In this document: positions 36,956-45,328 of the stretch, piece after piece
How positions within the stretch are numbered: the stretch's first letter is position 1
Layout: every line of letters starts with the position of its first letter
Made by a program: the position numbers and the translations under genes
Notes under the pieces: generated by a model
Told to the model about the DNA's origin: nothing
The model's database searches: none
What the model saw: the letters and a program-made list of their open reading frames with translations, nothing else
Assembly: GCA_905182125.1 (NCBI GenBank)
Contig: CAJJAV010000003.1
Span: forward strand, 1-64,000
Source: an uncultured Candidatus Poseidoniales archaeon
GTDB lineage: Archaea > Thermoplasmatota > Poseidoniia > Poseidoniales > Poseidoniaceae
DNA: 64,000 nucleotides
Direction: 5' to 3'

Positions 36956-37165
36956 ATGGAGTTCGCAAACTATCCCATCGCACTCATTGCAGGTTATGCA
37001 GCAACTCGCTATGCAACTGAGCAAGCAAGCTTCCACCTCCCAATAAAGGGGCTATGGATTCACCATTGAATCATAGCATCTTTGCCTATGGGCGTATTCT
37101 ATTGGTTCTCAATCAGTGAACCTTGGGTTTGGGGCGGCCTTACTGGTGCTGCAATCGAGGGATAA
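36956..37165 (+). pseudogene. Small membrane protein broken by an in-frame TGA
   Basis: Within a 397-base gap (36812-37208) a plus-strand frame starts MEFANYPIALIAGYAATRYATEQ and reads to GLWIHH, where TGA occurs at 37067-37069. In the same frame the next 31 codons still look like protein (IIASLPMGVFYWFSISEPWVWGGLTGAAIEG) up to TAA at 37163. A Trp in place of the stop would give a continuous membrane protein of 69 residues. It may be a nonsense mutation or a sequence error. I see nothing else in the rest of the gap except two minus-strand gene borders. Confidence 0.45.
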
Positions 37166-37208
37166 ACACGCAAAAACGGGTCGATTCGAGATTCCAAGAA
37201 AAAGGAAC

Positions 37209-38423
37209 TTAGTCGTCTTTGAGAACGTAAATCGTACCCGCCCAACTGAAGATAAGCAGTTCGTCATCAAGGCCATGCCCGAAACCAACAATCATGGTGC
37301 CTGTTTGGGCAATGATCTCGCTGGACCAGTTCCCGAGGGTCCCAGTGATGAGCCAGACCGTTCCCGTGCAGAAATCCCCGTACAGGTAACCGTCACGAAG
37401 TGGATCTGGACCCCAATCCATCCACTCGCCTCCAGAAATCGAGCAATTCCCTCCTTCATGCGGGTAGACTTCAATCGGGTCTGTGTAATTGGAATCTGAG
37501 TTTACCGGTGACGAGCCACATGCTGCAGATTCGTTAAATTCATGGAATCCTTCCCGCATTGACCAGCCCAGATTGTGAGGTTCATGCAGTGGAACATAGT
37601 TAATCTCCTCAAAACATTTCTGTCCGACATCAGCAATCCATAAGCCACCTGAAGGATCGACATCGAAGCGCCAAGGGTTTCTTAGCCCATGGTGCAGGAT
37701 GTATGGGTTTCTCGAGGGATCATCCAACACGGGGCTCACATCGCCATTTTTGTACTCAACAAGGTGAATTGCACCCAGAGGCGAGGAGAGGTTTTGACTG
37801 GTCTGATTTGGATCGTTTGATCCACCCCCATCGCCTAAACCCCAGAGGTATTGATTGTTGCCAATGCCCAGAAGATGGCCGCCGTTGTGATTACGGTAGG
37901 GCTGTGGAACCTCGCGCAAAGGTCGAATCGTGCTGACGTTTATTTCTCCATTCTCGACCACAGCATCTGCTAAAACTAGTTTCGACTGATTCGGACCCTC
38001 ACAGATGCCGTCCTCCACATAGGAGAGAAGCACTTTTTGGGAGGTGTTGAAGTCTTCAGCAAAAACGAAACTCAACAACCCTTGTTCAAGATGACAAAGA
38101 CTCACCAAGTCAGTCATGTTGACGACAATCCGTAGGCTTTCACCATCCCATGCAGAAATGACTCCGCTGAGATCTGCGATCCAAATTTCTGATTCTTGTG
38201 GATGATGAAGGCCGACGACCGGAGTTACGAAACCCGTGAGGTATTCTTCGCAAACCAGGCCATCTTTAAGGTTGGAATTACAAGGGATTTCCATTTTTTC
38301 TTGCCATTCAAAACCAGGGGTTTTGACTTCTCTTTCCTCTGCAACACAACCTGAGAGGGCGGGCAGCAAAAGAACGAGGACTCCTAGGAAAGCGAGGTAT
38401 TTCAAAAAAATCCTCTCACTCAA
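37209..38423 (-). CDS. PQQ-type glucose/sorbosone dehydrogenase-like lipoprotein
   Basis: A 404-residue exported lipoprotein with lipobox LPALSGC, Cys 26. The rest is a six-bladed beta-propeller of the soluble glucose dehydrogenase/HHIP class: NHNGGHLLGIGNNQYLWGLGDGG, HHGLRNPWRFDVDPSGGLWIADVGQ, FEEINYV and DGYLYGDFCTG. Family members oxidise sugars with PQQ or have lost cofactor binding. No PQQ biosynthesis gene is in the window. The frame starts with TTG overlapping the upstream stop (TTGA); no ATG is available before the signal peptide. Confidence 0.8.
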   Translation of the reverse strand: MSERIFLKYLAFLGVLVLLLPALSGCVAEEREVKTPGFEWQEKMEIPCNSNLKDGLVCEEYLTGFVTPVVGLHHPQESEIWIADLSGVISAWDGESLRIVVNMTDLVSLCHLEQGLLSFVFAEDFNTSQKVLLSYVEDGICEGPNQSKLVLADAVVENGEINVSTIRPLREVPQPYRNHNGGHLLGIGNNQYLWGLGDGGGSNDPNQTSQNLSSPLGAIHLVEYKNGDVSPVLDDPSRNPYILHHGLRNPWRFDVDPSGGLWIADVGQKCFEEINYVPLHEPHNLGWSMREGFHEFNESAACGSSPVNSDSNYTDPIEVYPHEGGNCSISGGEWMDWGPDPLRDGYLYGDFCTGTVWLITGTLGNWSSEIIAQTGTMIVGFGHGLDDELLIFSWAGTIYVLKDD

Positions 38424-39508
38424 TCTAGGTTGTACTTGTCGTTGAAGTAAGCCTTGATACCGGGAACATCTTCAATGAGACTGCCATACGAGCCAAGGTG
38501 ATTTGTCGTGTTGGTAATGGTCATTCCAGGTGTGCTCATGACGTTATCGAAGATGTCGAGCCCCGAACTTTCATTGTTCATTTGAGCAAATGCATTTTGC
38601 AGGGCAGTCACATTGTCCGCATCCATGAATTCAGGGTTGAACATCACTGGGTGGCTTGGCGCTTTTCCAAATGTAGGAAGCGCATAGTAGTCGTCGACGG
38701 AGGTGAATTCACCCTTGAAGCACCATGCTTCATTGTCACTTGATTTTTCATTGCCGCAGTAAGAGGGGACCGTTGGGTCTTTTGCGAAGGCAATGTCACC
38801 AACGCCTTCTGCGAGGCAACGAAGTGAACCTTTGTACTTGTAGTAGGTTGTACCGCTTGCAGGAATGCTCGAGTCTTCAGAGAAATGGTTGGTCACAGTG
38901 TCTTCGAGGGATTCAATTTCATTGGGATCTCCAACGACTTCGATGTATCCGTTTCCAATGAGGTAACCCATGGGAAGAAGCATACCAGCGCTACCGAGTG
39001 CGGCTGTATGACACGACGTTTTTCCAGCCATCAATTCAAATGGATCCGTCGAGTTGTCTTCATCCTGTGCTGCAAGGGCCATATCGGAATCTTTGTGAAC
39101 CCAAGCGAGGGCGTTGTAGAAAGGACGGCCGTCCGCTTTTTGTTCAGCAGCGAGTACTTCCAGACCATAGATTTGCCAGCTGAGCCAAGCAGCCCCACCG
39201 TCAAGGAAACCGACGTCAGCATGGCCAAAGCGAAGAGCTTCAATGATTGCTGAAGGGCTGGAAACTGGATAAATTTCAACCTCTTTGCCGAGGATTTCAG
39301 AAAGGCGATCTGCCAGTTGTTGTGGGTTTTCATCTGCGTTCTGGTATTCTTCCTTGGTTTCGAAGGCAATGGTGAGGCAGTTGTCTTTGTCATCACACTT
39401 ATCGAAAACGGCAGGGTTCGAAAGACACCCCGACAATCCTGCTGTTGAAATACAAAATACGATTAGGAAACTTTTGACAAAATTACTGAGCATAGGGTTC
39501 ACCTTCAT
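38420..39508 (-). CDS. PhnD-like ABC substrate-binding lipoprotein
   Basis: A 362-residue lipoprotein with lipobox TAGLSGC, Cys 28. It has the phosphonate/phosphite-binding (PhnD) fold with NPQQLADRLSEILGKEVEIYPVSSPSAIIEALRFGHADVGFLDGGAAWLS and a Ser/Thr-rich ligand loop (GKTSCHTAALGSAGMLLP). The last part is typical too (HPVMFNPEFMDADNVTALQNAFAQM). No PhnC or PhnE gene adjoins it, so it is an orphan binding protein or works with a transporter elsewhere. It is coupled to the PQQ-type gene. Confidence 0.82.
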   Translation of the reverse strand: MKVNPMLSNFVKSFLIVFCISTAGLSGCLSNPAVFDKCDDKDNCLTIAFETKEEYQNADENPQQLADRLSEILGKEVEIYPVSSPSAIIEALRFGHADVGFLDGGAAWLSWQIYGLEVLAAEQKADGRPFYNALAWVHKDSDMALAAQDEDNSTDPFELMAGKTSCHTAALGSAGMLLPMGYLIGNGYIEVVGDPNEIESLEDTVTNHFSEDSSIPASGTTYYKYKGSLRCLAEGVGDIAFAKDPTVPSYCGNEKSSDNEAWCFKGEFTSVDDYYALPTFGKAPSHPVMFNPEFMDADNVTALQNAFAQMNNESSGLDIFDNVMSTPGMTITNTTNHLGSYGSLIEDVPGIKAYFNDKYNLD

Positions 39509-39536
39509 CGGTGCGGTATCGAAGGGGGTATCTAAA

Positions 39537-39554
39537 GTTTAGGGAGCCCTAAAC
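39537..39554. promoter_or_regulatory. 8-base palindrome upstream of the PhnD-like gene
   Basis: GTTTAGGGAGCCCTAAAC is a perfect 8-base inverted repeat with a 2-base centre, 29 bases upstream of the ATG at 39508. On the minus strand a TATA-like CTTTAGATA directly follows it. It could be a repressor site at the BRE/TATA, or a hairpin ending the tRNA-Val transcript coming from the same strand. Confidence 0.5.
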
Positions 39555-39611
39555 CTTCAAAATAGCAGTCAGCCAACTGAATTCTGCAGAGGAATCATCG
39601 AGGGTCACGAG

Positions 39612-39800
39612 TGGGCTCGGCCGGAATTGAACCGGCATCAATGAACAAACCAAACCGAGCAGTGGTGTTCATGACTGGAGCAATTCCGCTCTTGAGGATG
39701 ATTGGTGGGCTCGGCCGGAATTGAACCGGCATCAATGAACAAACCAAACCGAGCAGTGGTGTTCATGACTGGAGCAATTCCGCCTCTTGAGGATGATTGG
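39612..39800 (-). repeat. Two tandem repeat units carrying the 3' end of tRNA-Val
   Basis: Units at 39612-39705 (94 bases) and 39706-39800 (95 bases) are identical except for one inserted base. Each has 25 bases equal to the tRNA-Val 3' end (T-stem, T-loop, 3' acceptor strand and discriminator) plus a 69-70 base spacer. The spacer holds a 6-base inverted repeat (ATGAAC...GTTCAT). The full tRNA-Val follows at 39801. The short minus-strand reading frame crossing them is a by-product. Integration scars or local tandem duplication are both possible. Confidence 0.9.
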
Positions 39801-39873
39801 TGGGCTCGGCCGGAATTGAACCGGCGATCTTCGCCATGTGAAGGCGACATCATAACCCCTAGACCACGAGCCC
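39798..39873 (-). tRNA. tRNA-Val (CAC), CCA encoded
   Basis: On the minus strand the cloverleaf is complete. The acceptor is GGGCTCG/CGAGCCC, the anticodon stem is TCGCC/GGCGA with loop TTCACAT and anticodon CAC, the T-stem is GCCGG/CCGGC with loop TTCAATT, and the discriminator is A followed by CCA (39800-39798). No intron is seen. Its last 25 bases are repeated twice downstream. Confidence 0.95.
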
Positions 39874-39900
39874 TAAGGTAGTCTGCCCTAAAGCACCGAT

Positions 39901-39909
39901 GATATAAGT
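39901..39909 (-). promoter_or_regulatory. TATA element of tRNA-Val
   Basis: ACTTATATC on the minus strand lies about 28-36 bases upstream of the tRNA 5' end at 39873, a normal archaeal TATA distance. It is in the 62-base gap between the tRNA and the radical SAM gene. Confidence 0.55.
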
Positions 39910-39935
39910 CTCGCCGTTCACCCCTTTCGGAGAAT

Positions 39936-41021
39936 TCAGCGATGTTCATTGAGGTGGACCAATCCAACCTCGAGGCGGTCATGTGTAGGGTGAACTTCGA
40001 CTAGATAAACCGGGACTTCCAGCAGATCAGCGAGTTCCTCTGCGAGGGAAAGTGGCAATTCAATTCGCTCATGATGAGCATCATAACGGATCCACCCATC
40101 AGCGACACCGAGTTCCTGTTTGAGTTCTGCCACATCGTCGGGAGCATCCGCTAACAGGGTCGGTACGGCACCAAACAAGATGGTGTCGTCGTTGCTGAGC
40201 ACTTCATAGGGGCGAAGGGTGGCTTGACCTCGACGGCGGAAACGTGCTCGCAATTGCCCAGCATCTTTGTATCGAGCTGAGCAATACTTGAGATGGAAGT
40301 TGAGTGGTTCTGCTGCATCTTTCAATCGCAGAGCCAAATCTGCGGACCCTTCTGCCGCTGCAGTGATACCACCGCTGAGGTTGAAGCCTCGGACATCCAT
40401 GTTTTCTTGATTGCCAACAGTGATTTCCAATTCATTGAGGTTCAAGAACGAGGCGGGAGAGGCGTGAATTTGATCGAGGAGCAGGAACAATTGCTTCTCC
40501 TTATCAGGTTCACATGGAAGTTCCACGCCAACTTGGATGCCGGCATCGACACATGCTTGCATCACATCGAGGTACTTATTGACGGTTCCATCGAGAAAGT
40601 GGAAGCGGATTTCATCAAGACCCGCATCGCCAAAATCCTTGGCATGAATTGTCGCAAAGGGGATGGAAGTGTAGAGATGAATGTGATGTTCTGGACCAAA
40701 GGCTGCTTTGAGTTGTTTGACTGCTTCAAGCGAACGTTCCATGTCAAGCATTGGGTCACCGCCAGTGATTCCAGTACCCGTGGCTCGCATAGCCCGACCT
40801 TCTTCGATCACTTCTGACCAATCTGAGCATCGACGTTCGTTAGCAAACATGTCGGGGGATTCTTTTCGGTTGTCTGACAGGGGGCAATAATCACAGCCCC
40901 AATGGCACTTGCCGGTCACGAATAGAACTAATTTACTGCCCCGTTGACATTGGACACAACCTTCGGCTTCTCCATCCTCTGCAGGGAGGATTTCAGTTGC
41001 CATTTGTAGGGAGGTGACCAT
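39936..41021 (-). CDS. Radical SAM protein related to PFL-activating enzymes (COG2108 type)
   Basis: A 361-residue protein with the radical SAM CxxxCxxC at C39, C43 and C46 (GKCHWGCDYCP). A second pair of Cys stands before it at C22 and C25 (GCVQCQRG). Downstream are TGITGGDPMLD (the GGE-like motif, here GGD) and HLYTSIPF strands. This fits the archaeal uncharacterised radical SAM group; the substrate is unknown. A TTG at 41084 is in frame, but overlaps pdxT; the ATG at 41021 is chosen. Confidence 0.8.
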   Translation of the reverse strand: MVTSLQMATEILPAEDGEAEGCVQCQRGSKLVLFVTGKCHWGCDYCPLSDNRKESPDMFANERRCSDWSEVIEEGRAMRATGTGITGGDPMLDMERSLEAVKQLKAAFGPEHHIHLYTSIPFATIHAKDFGDAGLDEIRFHFLDGTVNKYLDVMQACVDAGIQVGVELPCEPDKEKQLFLLLDQIHASPASFLNLNELEITVGNQENMDVRGFNLSGGITAAAEGSADLALRLKDAAEPLNFHLKYCSARYKDAGQLRARFRRRGQATLRPYEVLSNDDTILFGAVPTLLADAPDDVAELKQELGVADGWIRYDAHHERIELPLSLAEELADLLEVPVYLVEVHPTHDRLEVGLVHLNEHR

Positions 41022-41064
41022 GGAACTCAACCTGTCGTGCCGACGGTTTGGTTTGAAGCCGTCG

Positions 41065-41763
41065 CTAAGGTTCCTCTGAACCAATGCGGTCTGCTTCTGC
41101 TAACAACCAGCGATGGAACCTTCGATCGGTCGTCAGTTCTGGGTGGAATGTCAGCGCCAATCGTTTGCCATCAAGAACGCCGACTGGCTCTTCATCAAGA
41201 CGGGCGACCGTTTCACATTGAACGCCACTGGTTTCGAATCGGGGGGCCCTGATGAACACACCAGGATATCGGCTGGAATCCAAAGACGGCGCGGTTTGAC
41301 TGACTGGGAGCGGACGGTGATTGAAACGGTCGACGTCTGCGTTGTGTTGGCCCTCGGTGTGAGCTTCAGGGACTGGTAAATTTACGTCAACCTCGGCTTC
41401 AAACGATTGGCGTTGACGCCCCCAAGCATTGCGAGCGATGGAGGCAGCGATGTACGGTGTTCGGTCGCCATCGGGCGATGCGAGCAAAATCGCTCCAGCA
41501 CAGGTACCCAAGACGGGGCGTGTCTGGTGCTCATCCATCCACGCATAGATGGCAGGCAGCAAGGCTTCGCTTTCACTCGCTTTTCGCATGGCTGTCGACT
41601 CTCCGCCTGGCAACACGAGAGCAGCGAGGTCGTGGTCGACCTGATCGCCACGGCGCAATTCCACCACCTCGACGGAGAGTCCAAGTTCCATCGCTGCACC
41701 ATGAAGTGCTTCGATGTGTTCATGGCGTGCGCCTTGTAACATTGCAAGTCCAATGCGCACCAT
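41065..41763 (-). CDS. pdxT: Pyridoxal 5'-phosphate synthase glutaminase subunit
   Basis: A 232-residue class I glutamine amidotransferase that supplies ammonia to PdxS for PLP synthesis. Signatures are ALVLPGGESTAM, the nucleophile in GTCAGAILLA, and the catalytic His/Glu in TFHPELTTDRRFHRW. It is about 30 residues longer than typical because of an Asp/His-rich insert (EAHTEGQHNADVDRFNHRP). PdxS is not in the window. An in-frame ATG at 41781 adds six residues. Confidence 0.9.
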   Translation of the reverse strand: MVRIGLAMLQGARHEHIEALHGAAMELGLSVEVVELRRGDQVDHDLAALVLPGGESTAMRKASESEALLPAIYAWMDEHQTRPVLGTCAGAILLASPDGDRTPYIAASIARNAWGRQRQSFEAEVDVNLPVPEAHTEGQHNADVDRFNHRPLPVSQTAPSLDSSRYPGVFIRAPRFETSGVQCETVARLDEEPVGVLDGKRLALTFHPELTTDRRFHRWLLAEADRIGSEEP

Positions 41764-41898
41764 GGGGTAACCAAATGCCACCTCCCTAAGAGGTCAACGG
41801 AACCCATGGGAATCAACGGCATCTCGGCTTGACCAAAGAGCGGCATCCAAGCACCTTCATGCACGGTGTTGAAAAACCTCCATGTGGTGCAACAACCA

Positions 41899-43080
41899 AT
41901 GGGCTACGACGACGATTGCTTCCTTGTCCCAGGACCCGTTCGAATGGGTCAGCCTTGCCTCGATGCCATGGGGTCGCCAGTCATCACTGCTCGTGGGCCA
42001 GAATTTCGAGACGTTATGGCGAAATTGAACTCCGGTCTTCGTTCTGCGTTCGACCTCACACCCTCGTCACCCCATCGTAAATCTCAATCTTGGACGGGTG
42101 ATGACGGCTACAAAGTGGTCGTCGTTTCCGGCAGTGGGACCGCTGCAATGGAAATGGTGATTGCGAATCGCTTCCGATCCAACGACCTTGTGCTCGTCCC
42201 AACCAACGGTAAATTTGGAGAGCGTGTGGCAGATATCTGCAGCAGGTTTTGCAATGTCAAGCACCTGAAGGGTGAATGGGGTCGGACTTTCGATCTTGGA
42301 GAAGTGGAACGACAATTGGAGCGTAAATGCTACGAAGCGGTGTTGATTTGCCACAATGAAACCAGCACAGGCATCACTCAAGACGCTGAATCCATCGCAG
42401 AAATGTGCGCTCGTCATGAGACTTCTTTCATCATCGACGGCATCACCTCAGTCGGTGGCATGCCGGTTCACCCCGCAGCTTGGAAAGCAGAAGCCGTCGT
42501 GGTTGGAGCCCAGAAATGCACTGCAGGCCCATCGGGTATTGCGGCCATTGCCATCAATAATCATTACATCGAACGGGTCAAAGCCATTCGCGAACAAGGC
42601 GATGCAAATCCAACCTACTACCTGGATATGATTTCCGCTCTCAAGAAAGGCGAGGACGACCAGACACCATGGACACCGGCGATCAACCTCGCCATGGGTT
42701 GGGGTGCTGCTTTGGAAGTCTTGCAGAAGGAAACCAATGAAGCACGATGGGACCGCTGTGCTCACATGGCCAACGGTGTCCGAACCTTGTTTACAGACCT
42801 CGGATTTGAGTTGCTGGCAGACGCCTCGGGTCGCAGTGCGTCAGTCACTGCAATCATGTACCCTGAAGGAATCGATGATGCATGGAGATCGCGTTTGAAA
42901 GACGAATACAACACGCAAGTCATTGGAGCTCAAGACCATCTCAAAGGAAAGATGTTCAGGGTTGGTTCGATGGGTGAAACTCCGATCAAAGAAATGATCG
43001 AAGGTTGTGTTCGAATGCTCGATTGCTTCCGCGCATGTGGTCACGCCATCCCCGAAGTGGATGTAGCAGGATATTTCTGA
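41899..43080 (+). CDS. Class V aminotransferase (alanine-glyoxylate/serine-pyruvate type)
   Basis: A 393-residue fold-type I PLP enzyme. Seen are FLVPGPVRMGQPCLDAM at the start, VVVSGSGTAAMEMVIANRF, CHNETSTGI, IIDGITSVGGMPV and the PLP lysine in VVGAQKCTAGPSG. The likely substrates are small amino acids or phosphoserine-like compounds, but the exact reaction cannot be given. The frame extends to a GTG at 41866; the ATG at 41899 matches the usual start of the family. It is 9 bases before nadM, suggesting co-transcription. Confidence 0.82.
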   Translation: MGYDDDCFLVPGPVRMGQPCLDAMGSPVITARGPEFRDVMAKLNSGLRSAFDLTPSSPHRKSQSWTGDDGYKVVVVSGSGTAAMEMVIANRFRSNDLVLVPTNGKFGERVADICSRFCNVKHLKGEWGRTFDLGEVERQLERKCYEAVLICHNETSTGITQDAESIAEMCARHETSFIIDGITSVGGMPVHPAAWKAEAVVVGAQKCTAGPSGIAAIAINNHYIERVKAIREQGDANPTYYLDMISALKKGEDDQTPWTPAINLAMGWGAALEVLQKETNEARWDRCAHMANGVRTLFTDLGFELLADASGRSASVTAIMYPEGIDDAWRSRLKDEYNTQVIGAQDHLKGKMFRVGSMGETPIKEMIEGCVRMLDCFRACGHAIPEVDVAGYF

Positions 43081-43089
43081 AGGTGATTG

Positions 43090-43638
43090 ATGATGCGTGC
43101 CATTGTGCTCGGACGATTCCAACCGCTTCACAATGGCCATGCATACCTCATCGCTCAAGCAGCCGCAGCCTTCCCAGATGAACCAGTCATGATCGCCGTT
43201 GGTTCCGCTCAAAGTGAATGGGAACCAAACAACCCTTGGTCAGCAGCAGACCGAACAGCCATGGTCGTAGCCTGGGCTGAATCAACTGGCCACAATGTCG
43301 AAGTGTGCACCATCGAAGACATCAACGATCCACCGAATTGGGTTGAACATGCACGCAAGCATCACGGTGAAGGTACCCTTGTGACGTCTGATGAAACGAC
43401 ATCAGCGCTCTACAATGATGCGAACTTCCCAGTCCACACCATCGAATTAAGCGAGCGTGAGAAACATGAAGGATGGCGAGTTCGTCAAACAGCAAAGATG
43501 CTTTCTACCGTGTATGATGACGAAGCCGTGCGCGAAGTTCTGAGTTCAACCGTCCCACAGGCTGTGATTGAGTGGTTGATCAAGAACGATGCACTGTACC
43601 GGCTTTCAACCTTTGAAACCGGCGTGCATGCTGGATGA
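43090..43638 (+). CDS. nadM: Archaeal nicotinamide-nucleotide adenylyltransferase
   Basis: This 182-residue nucleotidyltransferase condenses NMN and ATP to NAD. The GRFQPLHNGH motif is at residues 8-17, which combines the G-x-FxPxHxGH metal/ATP site. Later segments are IAVGSAQSEWEPNNPWSAADRTAMV and the C-terminal HEGWRVRQTAKML. Length and motifs match archaeal NadM. Two adjacent ATGs (43090 and 43093) follow AGGTG. Confidence 0.92.
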   Translation: MMRAIVLGRFQPLHNGHAYLIAQAAAAFPDEPVMIAVGSAQSEWEPNNPWSAADRTAMVVAWAESTGHNVEVCTIEDINDPPNWVEHARKHHGEGTLVTSDETTSALYNDANFPVHTIELSEREKHEGWRVRQTAKMLSTVYDDEAVREVLSSTVPQAVIEWLIKNDALYRLSTFETGVHAG

Positions 43639-43887
43639 TCACTTGCGGAACAGTTTCTTTTTCACGTCTTTCTTCAGTTGCTCTTTTACAACTTCTCGAA
43701 CCTTCGATTCAGCCTTCGATTTGATCGATTCTGAGAAGGCATTGACCTTCTTTTTGGCCGCTTCTTTCATCGGCTTGGTCGCTTCATCAATCACGTTTCG
43801 TTTCACCGCACCCGTTGCTTCTTTAGCCACCGATTTGGCAGTTCTGCTCGCAGCGCCCGCAGCTTTGCCTGCAAACTTCTTGACCAT
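43639..43887 (-). CDS. Small Lys/Ala-rich basic helical protein
   Basis: An 82-residue protein with about a quarter Lys/Arg and a fifth Ala, no aromatic residues except Phe, and a heptad-like course (KEATGAVKRNVIDEATKPMKEAAKKKVNAFSESIKSK). It resembles LEA-like or nucleic-acid-binding amphipathic helices, but no family is recognised. It starts 39 bases after the grpE stop on the same strand and its stop adjoins the nadM stop on the other strand. Confidence 0.6.
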   Translation of the reverse strand: MVKKFAGKAAGAASRTAKSVAKEATGAVKRNVIDEATKPMKEAAKKKVNAFSESIKSKAESKVREVVKEQLKKDVKKKLFRK

Positions 43888-43926
43888 GCTGTTCCATCAA
43901 GCGCCTTCATCAAGAAGGTTGCGTCT

Positions 43927-44475
43927 TCATTCCTCTGAAGCAACGACGACTCGAACCGCTGTAAGAACACGCTGTTTGTACATGTATCCACCTTCAAGCA
44001 CATCAACGACGTGACCGGGCTGGAATGCCTCGGAGGAAGGAATAGTGGTGATGGCTTCCATCTTGGCGGGATCGAATTTCTGACCTTTCGCTTCAATAGC
44101 GCTGACCCCATCTGCTTGAAGTTCATGCCACATTTTGTTGCGTGTCAAACGAAGCCCTTGGGCCACAGCGCTCTCATCATCCTCGCCGACACTGGCAAGA
44201 GCACGGTCGACATCACCGAGCACAGTGAGCATGCGTCGTGCAAGGCCCATACCGCTGTACTGAATGAGGTCTGCCTTTTCTGCCATCAAGCGTTTGCGGA
44301 CATTTTGTATTTCAGCGTCCTTGTAAGCAATTTCTTTTTCGGCTGTTTCAGCCCGTTCAAGTGCAACTTCCAGAGGGTCCTGCACTTCGACTTCGACTTC
44401 TTCTGCCAAGTCCATGGTTTCCATGCCCTCTTCGATGACCGGAACTTCGTCGTCAACAACTTCGTCTTCGCTCAT
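43927..44475 (-). CDS. grpE: Nucleotide exchange factor GrpE
   Basis: A 182-residue co-chaperone that releases ADP from DnaK. An acidic N-terminal tail and a long coiled coil (LERAETAEKEIAYKDAEIQNVRKRLMAEKADLI) precede the beta-domain end VSAIEAKGQKFDPAKMEAITTIPSS...GYMYKQRVLTAVRVVVA, which is diagnostic. DnaK and DnaJ are not in the window. Bacterial-type Hsp70 systems in archaea are generally thought to be acquired by transfer. Confidence 0.93.
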   Translation of the reverse strand: MSEDEVVDDEVPVIEEGMETMDLAEEVEVEVQDPLEVALERAETAEKEIAYKDAEIQNVRKRLMAEKADLIQYSGMGLARRMLTVLGDVDRALASVGEDDESAVAQGLRLTRNKMWHELQADGVSAIEAKGQKFDPAKMEAITTIPSSEAFQPGHVVDVLEGGYMYKQRVLTAVRVVVASEE

Positions 44476-44514
44476 TGTTTGTCGGTGCAGGAAGTGGTCT
44501 TTGAACCCCTCGTT

Positions 44515-45195
44515 TCACCGGCTAAGAAACTCGTTGAGGTTCCAGACCCCATGGCCCCACTCCGCAGCGCGTAAGTGTTCACGACCAACGATGCCCACAA
44601 GGTTACTTTCGGTCTGCCAACGAGTCACAGCGTGGACGAGGATTCGACTCGCCCGGTCGTGTGCCTCATAGGTGGGAACAATCTTTGCGTCTTCTTTCTC
44701 ATCGAGCGTTTCACCCAATGCCTTTCGCCGTTCCATCCAATCAAGGCACACCGATTGAGCAAATTCCTCTTCAGGCAGACCATTCAGCCGGTTTGAAACA
44801 TCCATCCATGTTGATTCACTGTAGAGAGCGTCAACGTGAGGCACACTTGTTTTGAGCGCCACATCGAGGTAAAGGAAAGCACGACCTTCCCAGACTTCCC
44901 ATGCGCCCGGGCTTGCGAAATGCATTATGTGGAGGAGGCCTTCTTCTGCTTCTTTGGTTGAGGCTAAGGCTTCGAGCACTGTTGGGTTACCCTCGAGTTC
45001 ACACGAGTCCATCCAATCCAAGATCTCAGCTTCGATGTCAATATCGAATGGGCGTTTCAAGCGCATATCTCTTGGTGGCCTTTGGTCACGAAGGGCCCCT
45101 TTCTCCATGCCGGAGTAGAGGCTTGCCCATTGCATGTCAAGCAGATGCCGCAACGCTGGTTCATCAACGAGGAGGAGCACCATCTCAAGGCCCAT
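44515..45195 (-). CDS. Uncharacterised soluble protein upstream of grpE
   Basis: A 226-residue acidic protein rich in Trp, Leu and Glu (DWMDSCELEGNPTVLEALASTKEAEEGLLHIMHFASPGAWEVWEGRAFLY; WNLNEFLSR at the end). It has no membrane segment and no family I recognise. It ends 39 bases before grpE on the same strand. A TTG at 45207 and an ATG at 45183 are alternative starts. Confidence 0.65.
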   Translation of the reverse strand: MGLEMVLLLVDEPALRHLLDMQWASLYSGMEKGALRDQRPPRDMRLKRPFDIDIEAEILDWMDSCELEGNPTVLEALASTKEAEEGLLHIMHFASPGAWEVWEGRAFLYLDVALKTSVPHVDALYSESTWMDVSNRLNGLPEEEFAQSVCLDWMERRKALGETLDEKEDAKIVPTYEAHDRASRILVHAVTRWQTESNLVGIVGREHLRAAEWGHGVWNLNEFLSR

Positions 45196-45328
45196 GGAAC
45201 GACCCAAGTCCGCAACCCGTTTGATGCCATCGGCTCAAAACCCCCGTCGTGAAACTCCTCTCGGTCGAGAAAGCAGGCAACAGCATTGAAGAATGCGGGA
45301 CGCGCCGTTGCGCTTGGAGGGTGTTGTT

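Noticed and set aside
39612-39873. CRISPR-like array
   Set aside because: Both repeats and spacers are identical between units and the repeated 25 bases are the tRNA end, so it is not a CRISPR.
39638-39982. A 114-codon minus-strand frame over the tRNA-Val region
   Set aside because: It runs through tRNA-Val and the two tRNA-end repeats and its protein is a translation of those repeats.
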